DNA of 64,000 nt from Methylocaldum sp. 14B. GTDB lineage: Bacteria; Pseudomonadota; Gammaproteobacteria; Methylococcales; Methylococcaceae. Below are positions 1 through 9,435 of the stretch, one piece after another (within the stretch, counting starts at the first letter, position 1; each line of letters starts with the position of its first letter). Made by a program: the position numbers and the translations under genes. Below the pieces are notes generated by a model. It made no database searches. It was not told the origin of the DNA and saw nothing but the letters and a program-made list of their open reading frames with translations. The stretch lies in the NCBI RefSeq assembly GCF_002005105.1, contig NZ_MSCV01000013.1, forward strand, positions 62,001 through 126,000, given 5' to 3'.

Positions 1-2
1 GC

Positions 3-446
3 GACATGGCGCAAAAGGTGGATCCTTATTTGCGGCCCTTGTACGACGCTCTCTACGAAATGCTGGGTTTCGAGCGGGTGGCCAAGCTCATCGAGCGCAA
101 CGTGATCGAGGTGGCGCCTCTCGCGTTCATGCGCGGACGCACCTTGAACGAGTCGTTCATCATCCTGGACGAGGCGCAGAACACGACCGTCGAGCAGATC
201 AAGATGTTTCTGACCCGGGTGGGGTTCGGTTCCAAGGCCGTGATCACCGGCGACATTACCCAGATCGACCTGCCACGCAACAAGGAATCGGGGCTAAGAC
301 ATGTCTTGGAGGTCTTGCGCGATGTCGAAGGCATCAGCTTTACCTTCTTTACGTCTCAGGACGTCGTGCGCCATCCTCTGGTGCAACGTATCGTCGCCGC
401 TTACGAGGCCTACGAGCGAGCGAATGTGACCGATCGATCAGCATGA
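3..446 (+). CDS. phoH: PhoH-like ATPase (YbeZ), C-terminal part, 5' end outside window
   Basis: This is the C-terminal part of a PhoH/YbeZ family P-loop ATPase. The frame is open to the left edge, so the Walker A region lies outside the window. Visible family features are the segment [15 protein letters not shown], the Walker B-like IILDEAQN, and the sensor-like [12 protein letters not shown] stretch. YbeZ proteins bind nucleotide and are thought to work with the endoribonuclease YbeY in rRNA maturation and stress response. It is the first visible gene of the conserved phoH-ybeY-corC-lnt order. Its TGA stop lies in the pentamer ATGAT that is duplicated on the far side of a MITE-like insertion. 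Identification is secure; the gene is incomplete here. Confidence 0.95.
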   Translation, partial: DMAQKVDPYLRPLYDALYEMLGFERVAKLIERNVIEVAPLAFMRGRTLNESFIILDEAQNTTVEQIKMFLTRVGFGSKAVITGDITQIDLPRNKESGLRHVLEVLRDVEGISFTFFTSQDVVRHPLVQRIVAAYEAYERANVTDRSA

Positions 447-447
447 T

Positions 448-685
448 CCTAGAAACGGCAGTTGACCGCTTCGATGCATCAGAAAAGTCCAATGAATTAT
501 AAGTGTCCAACCGTGTACCGATCTCACCTGTTCGGTGAAACCACTACGCGCGCGATTGCACGGCGGACGGGCCGCCTCCTGGCGGCGTTGCTCCTTCTTG
601 TGGGGGACGGCCCCACGGCGGCGTCGCGCCTTGCCATCCGGCCCGTCCGCCGCACACTCGCGCGCGTCCAACTGCCGTTTCTAGG
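448..685. mobile_element. 238-bp MITE-like element with 17-bp perfect terminal inverted repeats
   Basis: The left end (448-464, CCTAGAAACGGCAGTTG) is the exact reverse complement of the right end (669-685). The element is flanked by a 5-bp direct repeat, ATGAT, at 443-447 and 686-690, which fits a target-site duplication. Inside there is a 13-bp inverted repeat (561-573 with 640-652) enclosing two more hairpins (571-586 and about 599-615), so the transcript would fold strongly. No convincing protein is encoded. Size, terminal repeats and target duplication are those of a non-autonomous transposable element (MITE). I did not recognise the parent IS family, and no second copy was seen in this window. 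Confidence 0.85.
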
Positions 686-1141
686 ATGATAAGCGTCGAA
701 GTCCAGCACGCCACAGTGCGGCAGTGGGTCCCGGAAGACGGAAAATTTCTGCACTGGGCGAGCGCGGCGGCGAAACGGGAGGATGCCGAGTTAGTCATAC
801 GGATTGTGGACGAGACGGAAAGCGCCGAATTGAACGAGCATTACCGGCACAAGGCCGGACCGACGAATATTCTCAGTTTTCCTTTTGAAGTGCCGGAAGG
901 CGTTCCCAATCAGTTGCTGGGCGATCTCGTCATCTGTGCCGCCGTCGTCGAGCGCGAAGCGCGCGAGCAAGGCAAAACACTCGAAGCCCACTGGGCGCAT
1001 ATGGTGGTGCACGGTGTGCTGCACCTGCAAGGTTATGATCACATCTCGGAAAGCGACGCCGCCGTCATGGAGGCGGAAGAGATCGCTATTCTCAATGATC
1101 TAGGATTTCCCAATCCCTATGAGGAGATCATCACGTCATGA
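686..1141 (+). CDS. ybeY: Endoribonuclease YbeY (16S rRNA maturation / ribosome quality control)
   Basis: A 151-aa protein with the YbeY signature [11 protein letters not shown]; His109, His113 and His119 form the single-metal site of this UPF0054 family. YbeY is a metal-dependent single-strand RNase involved in 16S rRNA 3'-end maturation and 70S quality control. The length is normal. The start ATG sits in the right-hand ATGAT copy of the upstream MITE, so the ribosome-binding region (661-685) is now supplied by the element's terminal repeat and has no good Shine-Dalgarno sequence. The stop overlaps the corC start by 4 bp (ATGA, 1138-1141), implying translational coupling. Confidence 0.96.
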   Translation: MISVEVQHATVRQWVPEDGKFLHWASAAAKREDAELVIRIVDETESAELNEHYRHKAGPTNILSFPFEVPEGVPNQLLGDLVICAAVVEREAREQGKTLEAHWAHMVVHGVLHLQGYDHISESDAAVMEAEEIAILNDLGFPNPYEEIITS

Positions 1142-2004
1142 ACGAGGAGCAAACGGGCGAGCATCGAAGTTGGCTCGAACGACTAGGCCTTTTCTTCACG
1201 GGTGAGCCCGAGGACCGCGAGGATTTATTGGAATTGTTGCGCGCTGCTCAGAAGCGGAATCTGATCGAGCTGGAAGCGCTTTCGATGATCGAAGGGGTCA
1301 TGCAAGTCTCGGAACTCAAGGTCCGTGACATCATGATTCCCAGAGCCCAAATGGTCGTGGTTTCGCAGGATGCGGAACTGGAGACGATATTTCCGTTGGT
1401 GGCCGAGTCCGCCCATTCCCGCTATCCCGTCATTGGAGAGGATCGTACCGAAGTGGTCGGCATTCTCCTGGTGAAGGACCTTTTGATTCACAGCCTCAAG
1501 GACAAGACGAAGCGGGTAAAGGAAATCATGCGTCCCGCCCAATTCGTCCCGGAAAGCAAACGACTCAACGTGCTGCTCAAAGAATTCCGTACGACCCGCA
1601 GCCACATGGCTATCGTGGTCGACGAGTACGGCGCTGCGGCCGGTTTGGTGACGATCGAGGACGTCTTGGAACAGATCGTCGGAGAGATCGAGGACGAGCA
1701 CGATTTCGGCGAAGAGGAATACATTTTCAGGAAGAACGATCGCGAATATACGTTGAAGGCTCTGACGCCGATCGACGAGTTCAACGATTACTTTTACGTC
1801 GACTTCAACGACGATGAATTCGATACCATCGGGGGGCTGATCGTTCACCAACTCGGCCATGTCCCCAAGAGGGGCGAGAAAGTGGAGATCGATCGCTTCC
1901 GCTTCATCGTGCTGCGGGCCGACAGTCGCCGCGTGCACTTACTGAAGCTGATCCTTCTGCCCCAGCCCGAAAGTCAATCCGAGACTAGCGCTCGCGTGGA
2001 TTGA
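1138..2004 (+). CDS. corC: CorC/HlyC family CBS-domain protein (YbeX)
   Basis: A 288-aa soluble protein without membrane segments. It carries two CBS domains (about residues 60-180, with [11 protein letters not shown] at the start of the first and a [19 protein letters not shown] segment in the second) and a C-terminal CorC/HlyC transporter-associated domain (about 195-280). YbeX/CorC has been linked to magnesium and cobalt efflux and more recently to ribosome metabolism; its biochemical role is unsettled. It overlaps ybeY by 4 bp and is followed 13 bp later by lnt, matching the usual gammaproteobacterial order. Confidence 0.94.
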   Translation: MNEEQTGEHRSWLERLGLFFTGEPEDREDLLELLRAAQKRNLIELEALSMIEGVMQVSELKVRDIMIPRAQMVVVSQDAELETIFPLVAESAHSRYPVIGEDRTEVVGILLVKDLLIHSLKDKTKRVKEIMRPAQFVPESKRLNVLLKEFRTTRSHMAIVVDEYGAAAGLVTIEDVLEQIVGEIEDEHDFGEEEYIFRKNDREYTLKALTPIDEFNDYFYVDFNDDEFDTIGGLIVHQLGHVPKRGEKVEIDRFRFIVLRADSRRVHLLKLILLPQPESQSETSARVD

Positions 2005-2017
2005 TAAGATTCTGACC

Positions 2018-3514
2018 GTGTTTTACGACATCCTGGCTCTGATCGGCGGTCTATTGTTGCCGCTGGCGTTTGCCCCGTTCGACTATCCCATTCTTGCCGT
2101 CATCGGCTTATTTCTCTTGTTCGCAAGCTGGCTGAACGTCTCGCCGGGGAGGGCGTTTTTGCGCGGCTATCTATTCGGCTTGGGACAATTCGGCCTGGGC
2201 GTTTCCTGGGTCTACGTCAGCATGCACGATTACGGCGGCGCCAGTCCGCTGGAGGCCGCAGCGCTGACCTTCGTGTTCACGGCCTTCCTGGCGCTTTATC
2301 CGGCACTGGCAGGTTGGCTTTCGCGTCGCTTTTTCATCGGAAGCCGGATCTATCAATCGCTCATCGTTTTCCCGGCCGTTTGGATTTTGGGGGAATGGGT
2401 ACGAGGCTGGTTCCTCACAGGGTTTCCGTGGCTGCAAGTCGGCTACAGCCAAATCGACACCCCGTTGGCCGCCTACGGCCCCGTCCTCGGGGTCTACGGT
2501 ATCGGCTGGGTGGTGGCCTTCGTGGCGGGAGGAGTCCTCGCGGCATTTCACTCGGCGCGCAAACCGCGGACCCTCATAGCCGTCGCGATCGTCTTAGTGC
2601 TCGGCATGGGTAGGGTGCTGAGCGGCGTTTCCTGGACGCAGCCTGCGGGTGAGCCGTTCAAGGTGACCTTGCTCCAGGGTAACGTGCCTCAAGACATGAA
2701 ATGGCAGCCCGAATTCCAGCGGGAAACGCTGCAAATGTACACCGAGATGACGCGGAAATCGTGGGGTTCGCGGCTGGTCGTTTGGCCGGAAACCGCCATT
2801 CCGGCGTTTTACCATCAGGTCAAGGAGACCTTTCTTTTCGATCTGGAGACGGAAGCGGCGGCGCGGGGTACCGATCTCCTGATCGGCGTACCGTTTTACG
2901 ATCAAACCCAAGACCGCTATTTCAATGCTGTCGTTGCGCTGGGAGAAACGCCGGGGATCTATTTCAAACGGCATTTGGTACCTTTCGGAGAATATCTGCC
3001 GCTGCGGCCGGTGCTGGGTTTCATACTGGACATTCTGGAAATTCCTCTGTCCGATTTCGCCAGCGGAAACGGCGGCCAAGCGGCTCTGGTCGCTGCGGGG
3101 CATCCTCTGGCAGCCTCGATCTGCTATGAGGACATCTTCGGCCAGGAGTCGCTGGCCGTTCTACCTCAGGCGGCGTATCTCGTAAACGTTACGAACGACG
3201 CCTGGTTCGGCGACTCTATCGCACCCCACCAACATGTGCAGATGGCACGGATGAGGGCGCTCGAAACCGGACGTTACATGCTGCGCGCCACCAACACCGG
3301 TATAACCGCGATTATCAGCCCTAAGGGCAAAATCGATGTCGCCGCGCCTTTGTTTCAGCGTACTCAGGTGGCCGGGACGATCACGCCCATCGAAGGCAGC
3401 ACGCCTTACGCGCGGTGGGGCGACTGGCCGGTCGTCGTGGTTCTGGTAACGGGCTTGAGTTTCGCCGCTTGGCGTCGTCGGCGCATCCTACAGACGGATT
3501 CGTCAGCCGAGTAG
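2018..3514 (+). CDS. lnt: Apolipoprotein N-acyltransferase
   Basis: A 498-aa inner-membrane enzyme that adds the third acyl chain to the N-terminal cysteine of lipoproteins. About six hydrophobic segments in the N-terminal half precede a nitrilase-fold domain. The catalytic triad is visible as Glu258 (VWPETAIP), Lys317 (FKRHLVPFGEYLP) and Cys369 (SICYEDIFG). A final hydrophobic helix lies near residues 470-485. The start is GTG at 2018. The TAG stop (3512-3514) is the first triplet of a TAGGTCGGG repeat, so the dispersed palindromic repeat appears to supply the stop codon. Confidence 0.96.
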   Translation: MFYDILALIGGLLLPLAFAPFDYPILAVIGLFLLFASWLNVSPGRAFLRGYLFGLGQFGLGVSWVYVSMHDYGGASPLEAAALTFVFTAFLALYPALAGWLSRRFFIGSRIYQSLIVFPAVWILGEWVRGWFLTGFPWLQVGYSQIDTPLAAYGPVLGVYGIGWVVAFVAGGVLAAFHSARKPRTLIAVAIVLVLGMGRVLSGVSWTQPAGEPFKVTLLQGNVPQDMKWQPEFQRETLQMYTEMTRKSWGSRLVVWPETAIPAFYHQVKETFLFDLETEAAARGTDLLIGVPFYDQTQDRYFNAVVALGETPGIYFKRHLVPFGEYLPLRPVLGFILDILEIPLSDFASGNGGQAALVAAGHPLAASICYEDIFGQESLAVLPQAAYLVNVTNDAWFGDSIAPHQHVQMARMRALETGRYMLRATNTGITAIISPKGKIDVAAPLFQRTQVAGTITPIEGSTPYARWGDWPVVVVLVTGLSFAAWRRRRILQTDSSAE

Positions 3515-3574
3515 GTCGGGAATCCTTTCCCGACATCGCGGGTTGGTTAGGCGTTCGTCGGCAAAGGCTTGTTG
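3512..3574. repeat. TAGGTCGG palindromic repeat, degenerate copy at end of lnt
   Basis: The sequence TAGGTCGGGAATCCTTTCCC with following GAC is a hairpin (GTCGGGAA / TTTCCCGAC), followed by a second half-motif TCGTCGGCAAAGG near 3556. The same family occurs at 36131-36284, 42571-42633, 52094-52164 and 54901-55365. This copy is partly decayed. Confidence 0.75.
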
Positions 3575-3597
3575 ATCGGCGCCTATCCCATGACGCC

Positions 3598-6500
3598 CTA
3601 CGCCGCGATCGACGGCAATGGCAGCCTTCGGTTCTCGCGCAGCAGACGGCCGAATTGCTCCGCCGTGACCGGACGGCTCGAATAATAACCCTGCATGTCG
3701 TCGCACCTGTGCCGGCAGAGGAAAGTCAATTGTTCCAGGGTTTCCACGCCCTCCGCGATGACCTTGAGACCAAGGGTGTGGCCCAGCGAGATGACGGTCT
3801 GCACGATCACGGCGTCATTGGTGTCGGTTGCGATGTCGCGGACGAAGGACTGGTCTATTTTCAGCCGGTCGAACGGTAGCCGCTTGAGATAACTCAGGCT
3901 GGAATAGCCCGTTCCGAAATCGTCCACCGAAAGCTTTACGCCCAACTCTTTCAATTCCTCCAAAATCGGAATGAAACGCTCGGGATCGTGCATGACCATG
4001 GTTTCGGTCAATTCCAATTCCAGATAGCGGCCTTCCAGTCCGGTTTCCCGTAGCGTCTGGTTGACCAGTTTGACGAGATTTCCGCGTTTCAATTGCTTAG
4101 CCGAAAGATTGACGGCGACGTCGAACGGCGACAGTCCCGCATCCTGCCAGGCTTTGCTCTGCAAACATGCGGTTTTCAGAGCCCAAGAGCCGATCGCGTG
4201 GATTAAACCGGTTTCCTCGGCCATGGGGATAAACCGGGAAGGCAACACCAAGCCTAAGTCCGGATGGCGCCACCGGATCAGCGCTTCCGAGCCGATGATC
4301 CTTCCGCCCCTGAGTTCGACCTTGGGCTGATAAAAGAGCTCGAATTGCTGCTGTTCCAAAGCCCGCCGCAACGCGCTTTCCATTTTGATGCGTTCGATCG
4401 CGCGCTGGCTCATTTCGCGGGCATAAAGCCTGAAACCGCTGCCGCCTTCCTCCTTGGTTCGGTACATCGCCGTGTCCGCATGCTTGAGCAGCGTTTCCAT
4501 GTCTTCGCCGTCGGCGGGATAAACGCTCGCTCCGATGCTGCCGCTCATGAACAGTTCGCGTCCCTCGATCAGGAAAGGTTTGGCGATAGCCCGCAAGATC
4601 TTGACGGCTACGAACTCGATGTCTTCCATTCTTTCGAGATCCGAGAGCAAGATGAGGAATTCGTCGCCGCCTTGCCTGGCTACCGTATCGCCCTCGCGGA
4701 CGGACGCCTGGAGACGCTCGGCGACGGCCTGTAGCAAGGCGTCGCCGAGCGCGTGGCCGAAGCTATCGTTGACATCCTTGAACCGGTCCAGATCGAGAAA
4801 CAGCAAGGCTAAAGGCCGCTCGGTGCGCTTGGCGTGGGCCAGCGCCTGGGACAGGCGGTCGGCGAGCAGGGTGCGGTTGGGTAAATGAGTCAGGGCATCG
4901 TGGGTCGCCAGGTACTCGATGCTGGCCTCATATTTCTTTCGCTCGGTAATGTCACTTGCGACGCCGTCGAGACGCATAGGGTTTCCGGCCTTGTCGTAAA
5001 TGACCTTGACCCGGTCTTCCAGCCAGCGTATTTCGCCGTCCGGACGCAGAATACGGTATTCCGCGGTCAACGTACCCGTCTCCAATAGCTCTCCCAGGGT
5101 TTTCTGCATCCGCTCCCGGTCATCGGGATGGACGCTTTGCAGCCAGAGGTCCTTGTTCTTCATGAAGTCAGCGACGGGCCGGCCCCAAACTTTCTCCGCC
5201 GCGGCGTTGACGTAAAGCGTTTCGCCGGTCGTCGGCGAGAGAGACCAAACGATATTGTCTATCGAGCCGAGGATGCTGCTCAGTTTTTCTTCGGAAATCT
5301 TGAGTTCTTCCTCGGTACGTTTACGTTCCACGAACAGGCCGATTTGGCTGCCGATCGCGGTGAACATGTTCATCAAATCTTCCTTGGGTTTGCGGATTTC
5401 CCGGCTGAAAAACTCGATGGCTCCGAGCACCCGGCCCTCGAAGCGTATCGGAAAGCCGAATGCGGCGCGGAGCCCGGCATTTCCGGCGAGTGAGGCTCGC
5501 AAGAAGCTGGGGTCCCGTGAGAGATCCGCAATCCAGATGGACTTTGCGGACATCCAGATGCGTCCCGGCAGTCCTGCTCCGGGCGCAAAACTCATCGACC
5601 GGCTGGACGCTGCGAATTCCTCGGTATCGGAACCGTCCCTGCGCCAGAGGCCCGCGCAGCGCGCCACTTTCGCCCTGTCGTCCACCACCCATAGCGCCCC
5701 CACATCCACATCCCAGTTCAGAGTCTCGCAAATCACTTGCAGAATCTTTGGGCTCGCTTCCGCTACCGTTGCCGACTCGGCCAAAATCCGGGCTACTTCG
5801 TATTGCGTCGTCAGACGCCGTTCCGCGCGATCGCGGGCTGCTTGGGTTCGGAGGTTGGCTATGCCGTATGCGATATCGTCCGCCAGCTCTTCCATCAGGG
5901 CCTGTTCATCGGGACCGAACGCGCCCGGCACGTTGTCGTAAATGCTTAAGGCGCCAAATGTATGGGAGTCGGTTTTGAGGGGGAGGGCGATGACGGAGCG
6001 ATAGCCCCGCGAGAGAACGTTTTCCCGCCAACCGGGCCATTCCCGAATGATCGCCAGGTCCGGCACGACAACCGTTCTTCCGCTGCGGATCGCCCTGCCG
6101 ACGGGCGTGCAACAGCTGTCCGTGTCCATCTTGGTGAATCGCCATTCTTGAAGGCACCCGACTTCGCAACCTGCGTGGGCGACCGGGACCAGCGTTCTGT
6201 GTTCTTCGTCGCGGACCACGCCGATCCAAGCCATCGGATAGTGGCCCGCTTCGACCATGGTTTGGCACATCTGATCGAACAGGTCGTGCTCCTCCCGGGC
6301 ATGAATCAACGCGTGGTTGCATTCGGCCATCACGGCGCGCGCACGCAAGGTTTTGCGCAACGACTCCTGAGCCTGCTTACGTTCGGTGATTTCGAGCTGC
6401 AAGGCCACGGCCCGGCGCTGCAATTCGTCGTAGAATCCGAGATTTTCATAAGCGGTCGCCACCTGGGCCGTTACGGTAGCGGCGATATCCTCATCGATTT

Positions 6501-7506
6501 CGTCGAATTCCGCCGCTCCCACCTTATTGGCGACATAAACCCAGCCATAGAGTCGGCTCGAGGATGCAATCGGCAAACCGAGGAGGGAATGGACCGGCGG
6601 GTGTGCGGCGGGCAGACCCAAGACCTCGGGATCGCCGCTCAATCCGGCAACGCGCAGTGGACGGCGTTCGGTCAGCAAACGGGCCAAAATTCCGCTTTTG
6701 GGCGGCAACGAGTTCGAAAGATCTATCGTTAGGTCTTCCATGCCGCGCGTGTAGACCCGGCACAGGTGTACCTCGTCCTCCTCCAGCAAGCCGACGACGG
6801 CATATTGGGCGGCACAGACGTCGTGGGCAGCCCGGCAAAAGGTCTCGAGCAGCCGTTCCGGATCGCGGACCGAGGTAAGTTCCAGTCCCAACTCGATGAG
6901 CGTGGCGAGCCTGAGACTGATCTCTTGCAGACGAGTCAGGGACATCGAGAAGCGTGCGGCAATGTCGCGTAACTCGGGCTCTCCGACTGCCGCCGGTGCG
7001 GACTCGATGATCCGCGCTACCGACTGGCGGATCGTCTCGATATCGGAGAAGTAGCCTGTGAGCTGGCCGGTTATATCGCCGAGCGACTCCGTACCGCGCT
7101 GAGTCGCCGTCTCGGGCAGACGGTCGGGTTCTATCGCGGGCAGCCCGAGCACGTTTTGTACGACGCCGAGAATTTCCTCGGGCGAGGAGGGTTTGGCCAA
7201 CACGGCGGTCACTCCGCAGGCCTCGGCCAAGCTTCGCGCTTCCGGCGTGCGGTAGGTTGCGGTGTAAAAGATCACGCGGGTATCCGCGAGCGACGGTTCG
7301 GCGCGGAGACGGTTTACCAGTTCGTATCCGTCGATAGCCGGCATCAAGATATCGGTGATAACCAGATCGGGATGCTCGGCTCGGACGAGGTCCAGAGCTT
7401 CCGCGCCGTCCGAAGCCTCGAGCAGGCGATGGCCGCCGTAGCCGAGGAGCGTTACCAGAAACTCTCGGTTTAGGGGGCGGTCGTCAACGATCAGAATCTT
7501 AGCCAT
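3598..7506 (-). CDS. REC-GAF-GAF-GAF-PAS-GGDEF-EAL hybrid c-di-GMP signalling protein
   Basis: A 1302-aa cytoplasmic protein with no membrane segment. In order: a receiver domain (1-118, phospho-acceptor Asp52 in VITDILMP), a linker, three GAF domains (about 205-365, 385-545, 560-725), a PAS domain (about 735-860), GGDEF (about 870-1030) and EAL (about 1045-1290). The diguanylate cyclase motif GGDEF is intact, with an inhibitory-site RxxD (REGD) five residues before it. The phosphodiesterase motifs EALIRW, ELTETMVM and DDFGTGYSSLSYLKR are also intact, so both activities are possible. It lies downstream of the kinase and response-regulator pair on the same strand, after a 307-bp gap holding a structured repeat, and could be one output of that phosphorelay (inference). 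Confidence 0.93.
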   Translation of the reverse strand: MAKILIVDDRPLNREFLVTLLGYGGHRLLEASDGAEALDLVRAEHPDLVITDILMPAIDGYELVNRLRAEPSLADTRVIFYTATYRTPEARSLAEACGVTAVLAKPSSPEEILGVVQNVLGLPAIEPDRLPETATQRGTESLGDITGQLTGYFSDIETIRQSVARIIESAPAAVGEPELRDIAARFSMSLTRLQEISLRLATLIELGLELTSVRDPERLLETFCRAAHDVCAAQYAVVGLLEEDEVHLCRVYTRGMEDLTIDLSNSLPPKSGILARLLTERRPLRVAGLSGDPEVLGLPAAHPPVHSLLGLPIASSSRLYGWVYVANKVGAAEFDEIDEDIAATVTAQVATAYENLGFYDELQRRAVALQLEITERKQAQESLRKTLRARAVMAECNHALIHAREEHDLFDQMCQTMVEAGHYPMAWIGVVRDEEHRTLVPVAHAGCEVGCLQEWRFTKMDTDSCCTPVGRAIRSGRTVVVPDLAIIREWPGWRENVLSRGYRSVIALPLKTDSHTFGALSIYDNVPGAFGPDEQALMEELADDIAYGIANLRTQAARDRAERRLTTQYEVARILAESATVAEASPKILQVICETLNWDVDVGALWVVDDRAKVARCAGLWRRDGSDTEEFAASSRSMSFAPGAGLPGRIWMSAKSIWIADLSRDPSFLRASLAGNAGLRAAFGFPIRFEGRVLGAIEFFSREIRKPKEDLMNMFTAIGSQIGLFVERKRTEEELKISEEKLSSILGSIDNIVWSLSPTTGETLYVNAAAEKVWGRPVADFMKNKDLWLQSVHPDDRERMQKTLGELLETGTLTAEYRILRPDGEIRWLEDRVKVIYDKAGNPMRLDGVASDITERKKYEASIEYLATHDALTHLPNRTLLADRLSQALAHAKRTERPLALLFLDLDRFKDVNDSFGHALGDALLQAVAERLQASVREGDTVARQGGDEFLILLSDLERMEDIEFVAVKILRAIAKPFLIEGRELFMSGSIGASVYPADGEDMETLLKHADTAMYRTKEEGGSGFRLYAREMSQRAIERIKMESALRRALEQQQFELFYQPKVELRGGRIIGSEALIRWRHPDLGLVLPSRFIPMAEETGLIHAIGSWALKTACLQSKAWQDAGLSPFDVAVNLSAKQLKRGNLVKLVNQTLRETGLEGRYLELELTETMVMHDPERFIPILEELKELGVKLSVDDFGTGYSSLSYLKRLPFDRLKIDQSFVRDIATDTNDAVIVQTVISLGHTLGLKVIAEGVETLEQLTFLCRHRCDDMQGYYSSRPVTAEQFGRLLRENRRLPLPSIAA

Positions 7507-7564
7507 ACCGGGCTCCGTCCAGACAATGCTCGATCATTTTCAGCGAGTCAGCGGTTCGATGGGT

Positions 7565-7713
7565 TTATTAACCCGGCCCATAAATGTAGGCCGAGTTATT
7601 TCGGGGCAAGGACGCCCCGGTGCGGCGACAAGCCGCGTGAGCCCAGGCCGGGCGTGTACCGGCCCGGGCGATGGCCAGTAAACGCCAGGAGGGTATTTAG
7701 GGGCCTGATTAAT
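7565..7713. repeat. 149-bp multi-hairpin repeat, copy A
   Basis: A 149-bp block made of consecutive stem-loops: an AACCCGGCC...GGCCGAGTT hairpin at the left, a CGGGGC...GCCCCG hairpin, GCGGCGACAAGCCGC, and a CCCAGGCCGGGCG-type stem. A second copy of the same 149-bp length lies in the opposite orientation at 63086-63234 with high identity. Ends are imperfect inverted repeats (ATTAACCCGGCC at the left against ATTAATCAGGCC read inward from the right). It fills most of the 307-bp gap 7507-7813; no gene was seen there. Confidence 0.8.
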
Positions 7714-7813
7714 TGGTTTCAAGCGGTTGACGCCCTGGCTCGGCATGAGTTCCCGTGCCTTGGCACCAGGCGCCCAGGCGGCGATGAGAATGACTGGCGC
7801 GGCTCTGGCCGCT

Positions 7814-8257
7814 CTAGGAATGCTCCGGTCGTTCATGTTGGGCATCTTCAGGTCGGTCAAAATCGAACCCCAGCGAGTTGGAACGCAAATAGTTCGGCAA
7901 GAAACGTTCCAGTTGCCCGACGAAAGACTCCGGCTCGATGGGTTTGGAGAGATAGCCGTCGAACCCGGCAGCAAGCAGAGCGTCGCAATCGCCTGCCATG
8001 GCGAAAGCGGTAACTGCCACCACGGGAATGTTCCGGAGGTCGGTACGGCGTCTGAGTTCCCGAATCACGCCATAGCCGTCCAGCTTGGGCAGCTGGATGT
8101 CGCAAATAATAAGATCGGGCAGCTCCCGGCGGGCGATCTCCACACCCGCTTCGCCGTCGCGGGCGGCAAGCGTGACATGCCCATACGCTTCCAGCAGATA
8201 GGCCATTAGATCCATGCTGTCGGGATTGTCCTCGATGAGGAGTATACGCGCCGGCAT
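7814..8257 (-). CDS. Single-domain response regulator
   Basis: A 147-aa receiver-only protein: acidic pocket at residues 9-11, phospho-acceptor Asp53 (LIICDIQLP), the conserved Ala-Val-Thr-Ala segment and the Lys-Pro of LSKPIEP. There is no output domain, so it probably relays phosphate or binds a partner, like CheY or DivK. The start at 8257 was chosen because the ATG overlaps the kinase stop by one base (TGATG), and longer versions add non-receiver sequence. It is co-transcribed with the kinase. Confidence 0.92.
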   Translation of the reverse strand: MPARILLIEDNPDSMDLMAYLLEAYGHVTLAARDGEAGVEIARRELPDLIICDIQLPKLDGYGVIRELRRRTDLRNIPVVAVTAFAMAGDCDALLAAGFDGYLSKPIEPESFVGQLERFLPNYLRSNSLGFDFDRPEDAQHERPEHS

Positions 8258-9435
8258 CAGCCAGATGTCTTTGACGGCAAGCTTAGGGTGAATGTACTGC
8301 CGGCACCGAATTCGCTCCGTACATCGATGTGTCCGCCGATTAGGGAAGCCAGCTTTTGGCAAAGGTACAAGCCCAGTCCGGTGCCTTCGGAGGGACGGTT
8401 GGCGGCGGCGTTCACTTGGGTAAACGCCCGAAACAGCTTGGCTTGGTCTTCCGGTTTGATCCCGATGCCGGTGTCCAGCACGCTGACGTCGACCATCGTG
8501 TTGCCGTTTTCATGGCGCCGGCTCAACTCGATCGATATCTTGCCCTGTGAGGTGAACTTGACGGCGTTGTTCGCGAGATTGATTAGGATTTGTACGAACG
8601 CGCGCCGATCGGTTTCGATGACGATGTCGTCCCGCGGAAGCTCGATATCGAGTCCGAGGCCTTTTTGTTCCGCCATCGGACGCAGGGTTTCGGCGACCTC
8701 CCGAATCGCCTCCTGGCACACAAAGGGTTCCGGATTGGATTTGACTTTGCCCGATTCGATCTTGGCGAGGTCCAGCAAATCATTGATCAGCGACAGCAGA
8801 TGCTTGGCGCTGGTCTGAATGATCCGGAGCTGTTTTTCCTGTGCCGCGGTGAGAGGCCCCGGCAGCCTCATCAGCATGGTGCCGGTGAAGCCGATGATGG
8901 CATTGAGCGGCGTGCGCAGTTCATGGGACATGCCGGCCAGAAAATGGTCCTTGGCCAGATTGGCCCGTTCCAATTCGAGAATCTTCTCGCGCAGGGACTC
9001 GTCAAAATGCTTGCGCTCCGTGATGTCTCGGATTGAGGCGATAACGAGGATGCCGTTTTCGGATTCGAGCGCGCTGAGCCCGATATCGGCCGGGAACTCG
9101 GAGCCGTCCCGGCGCAGGCCGTGTAGGTCAAATGCGGCATCGATCGGCCGAACCCCCGATTCGTCCAAAAAAGGATTGCTGCGCCCGGCCTGTTCGCCGC
9201 GGAAACGATCGGGCATCAGAATATCGACGTTGCGGCCGAGCAGTTCGCTGCGGTCGTAGCCGAACAATTTCTCGGTTTGCGAGTTTACGAATGCGATCCG
9301 GCCACCGCGGTCGACGATGACTATAGCGTCCGGCGCCGTTTCCAGTAATTCCCGGAAGCTCTCGGTTCCGGTGATCGCGCCGGACGGGCAGCCCGTTGTC
9401 ATCGGATTGTTATCGGACTCGATTAGTGACGACAT
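8257..9435 (-). CDS. Soluble PAS-domain sensor histidine kinase
   Basis: A 392-aa cytoplasmic kinase. A PAS domain spans about residues 25-140 (ending SIRDITERK), followed by a short coiled coil and the HisKA dimerisation domain, with His171 in the H-box MSHELRTPLNAI. The HATPase_c domain follows, with an N-box (ILINLANNAVKF), G1 (LDTGIGI) and G2 (GTGLGLYL). No transmembrane segment is present, so it should sense an internal signal. It is translationally coupled to the response regulator (7814-8257). The REC-GGDEF-EAL protein further downstream is a possible second target. Confidence 0.94.
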   Translation of the reverse strand: MSSLIESDNNPMTTGCPSGAITGTESFRELLETAPDAIVIVDRGGRIAFVNSQTEKLFGYDRSELLGRNVDILMPDRFRGEQAGRSNPFLDESGVRPIDAAFDLHGLRRDGSEFPADIGLSALESENGILVIASIRDITERKHFDESLREKILELERANLAKDHFLAGMSHELRTPLNAIIGFTGTMLMRLPGPLTAAQEKQLRIIQTSAKHLLSLINDLLDLAKIESGKVKSNPEPFVCQEAIREVAETLRPMAEQKGLGLDIELPRDDIVIETDRRAFVQILINLANNAVKFTSQGKISIELSRRHENGNTMVDVSVLDTGIGIKPEDQAKLFRAFTQVNAAANRPSEGTGLGLYLCQKLASLIGGHIDVRSEFGAGSTFTLSLPSKTSG

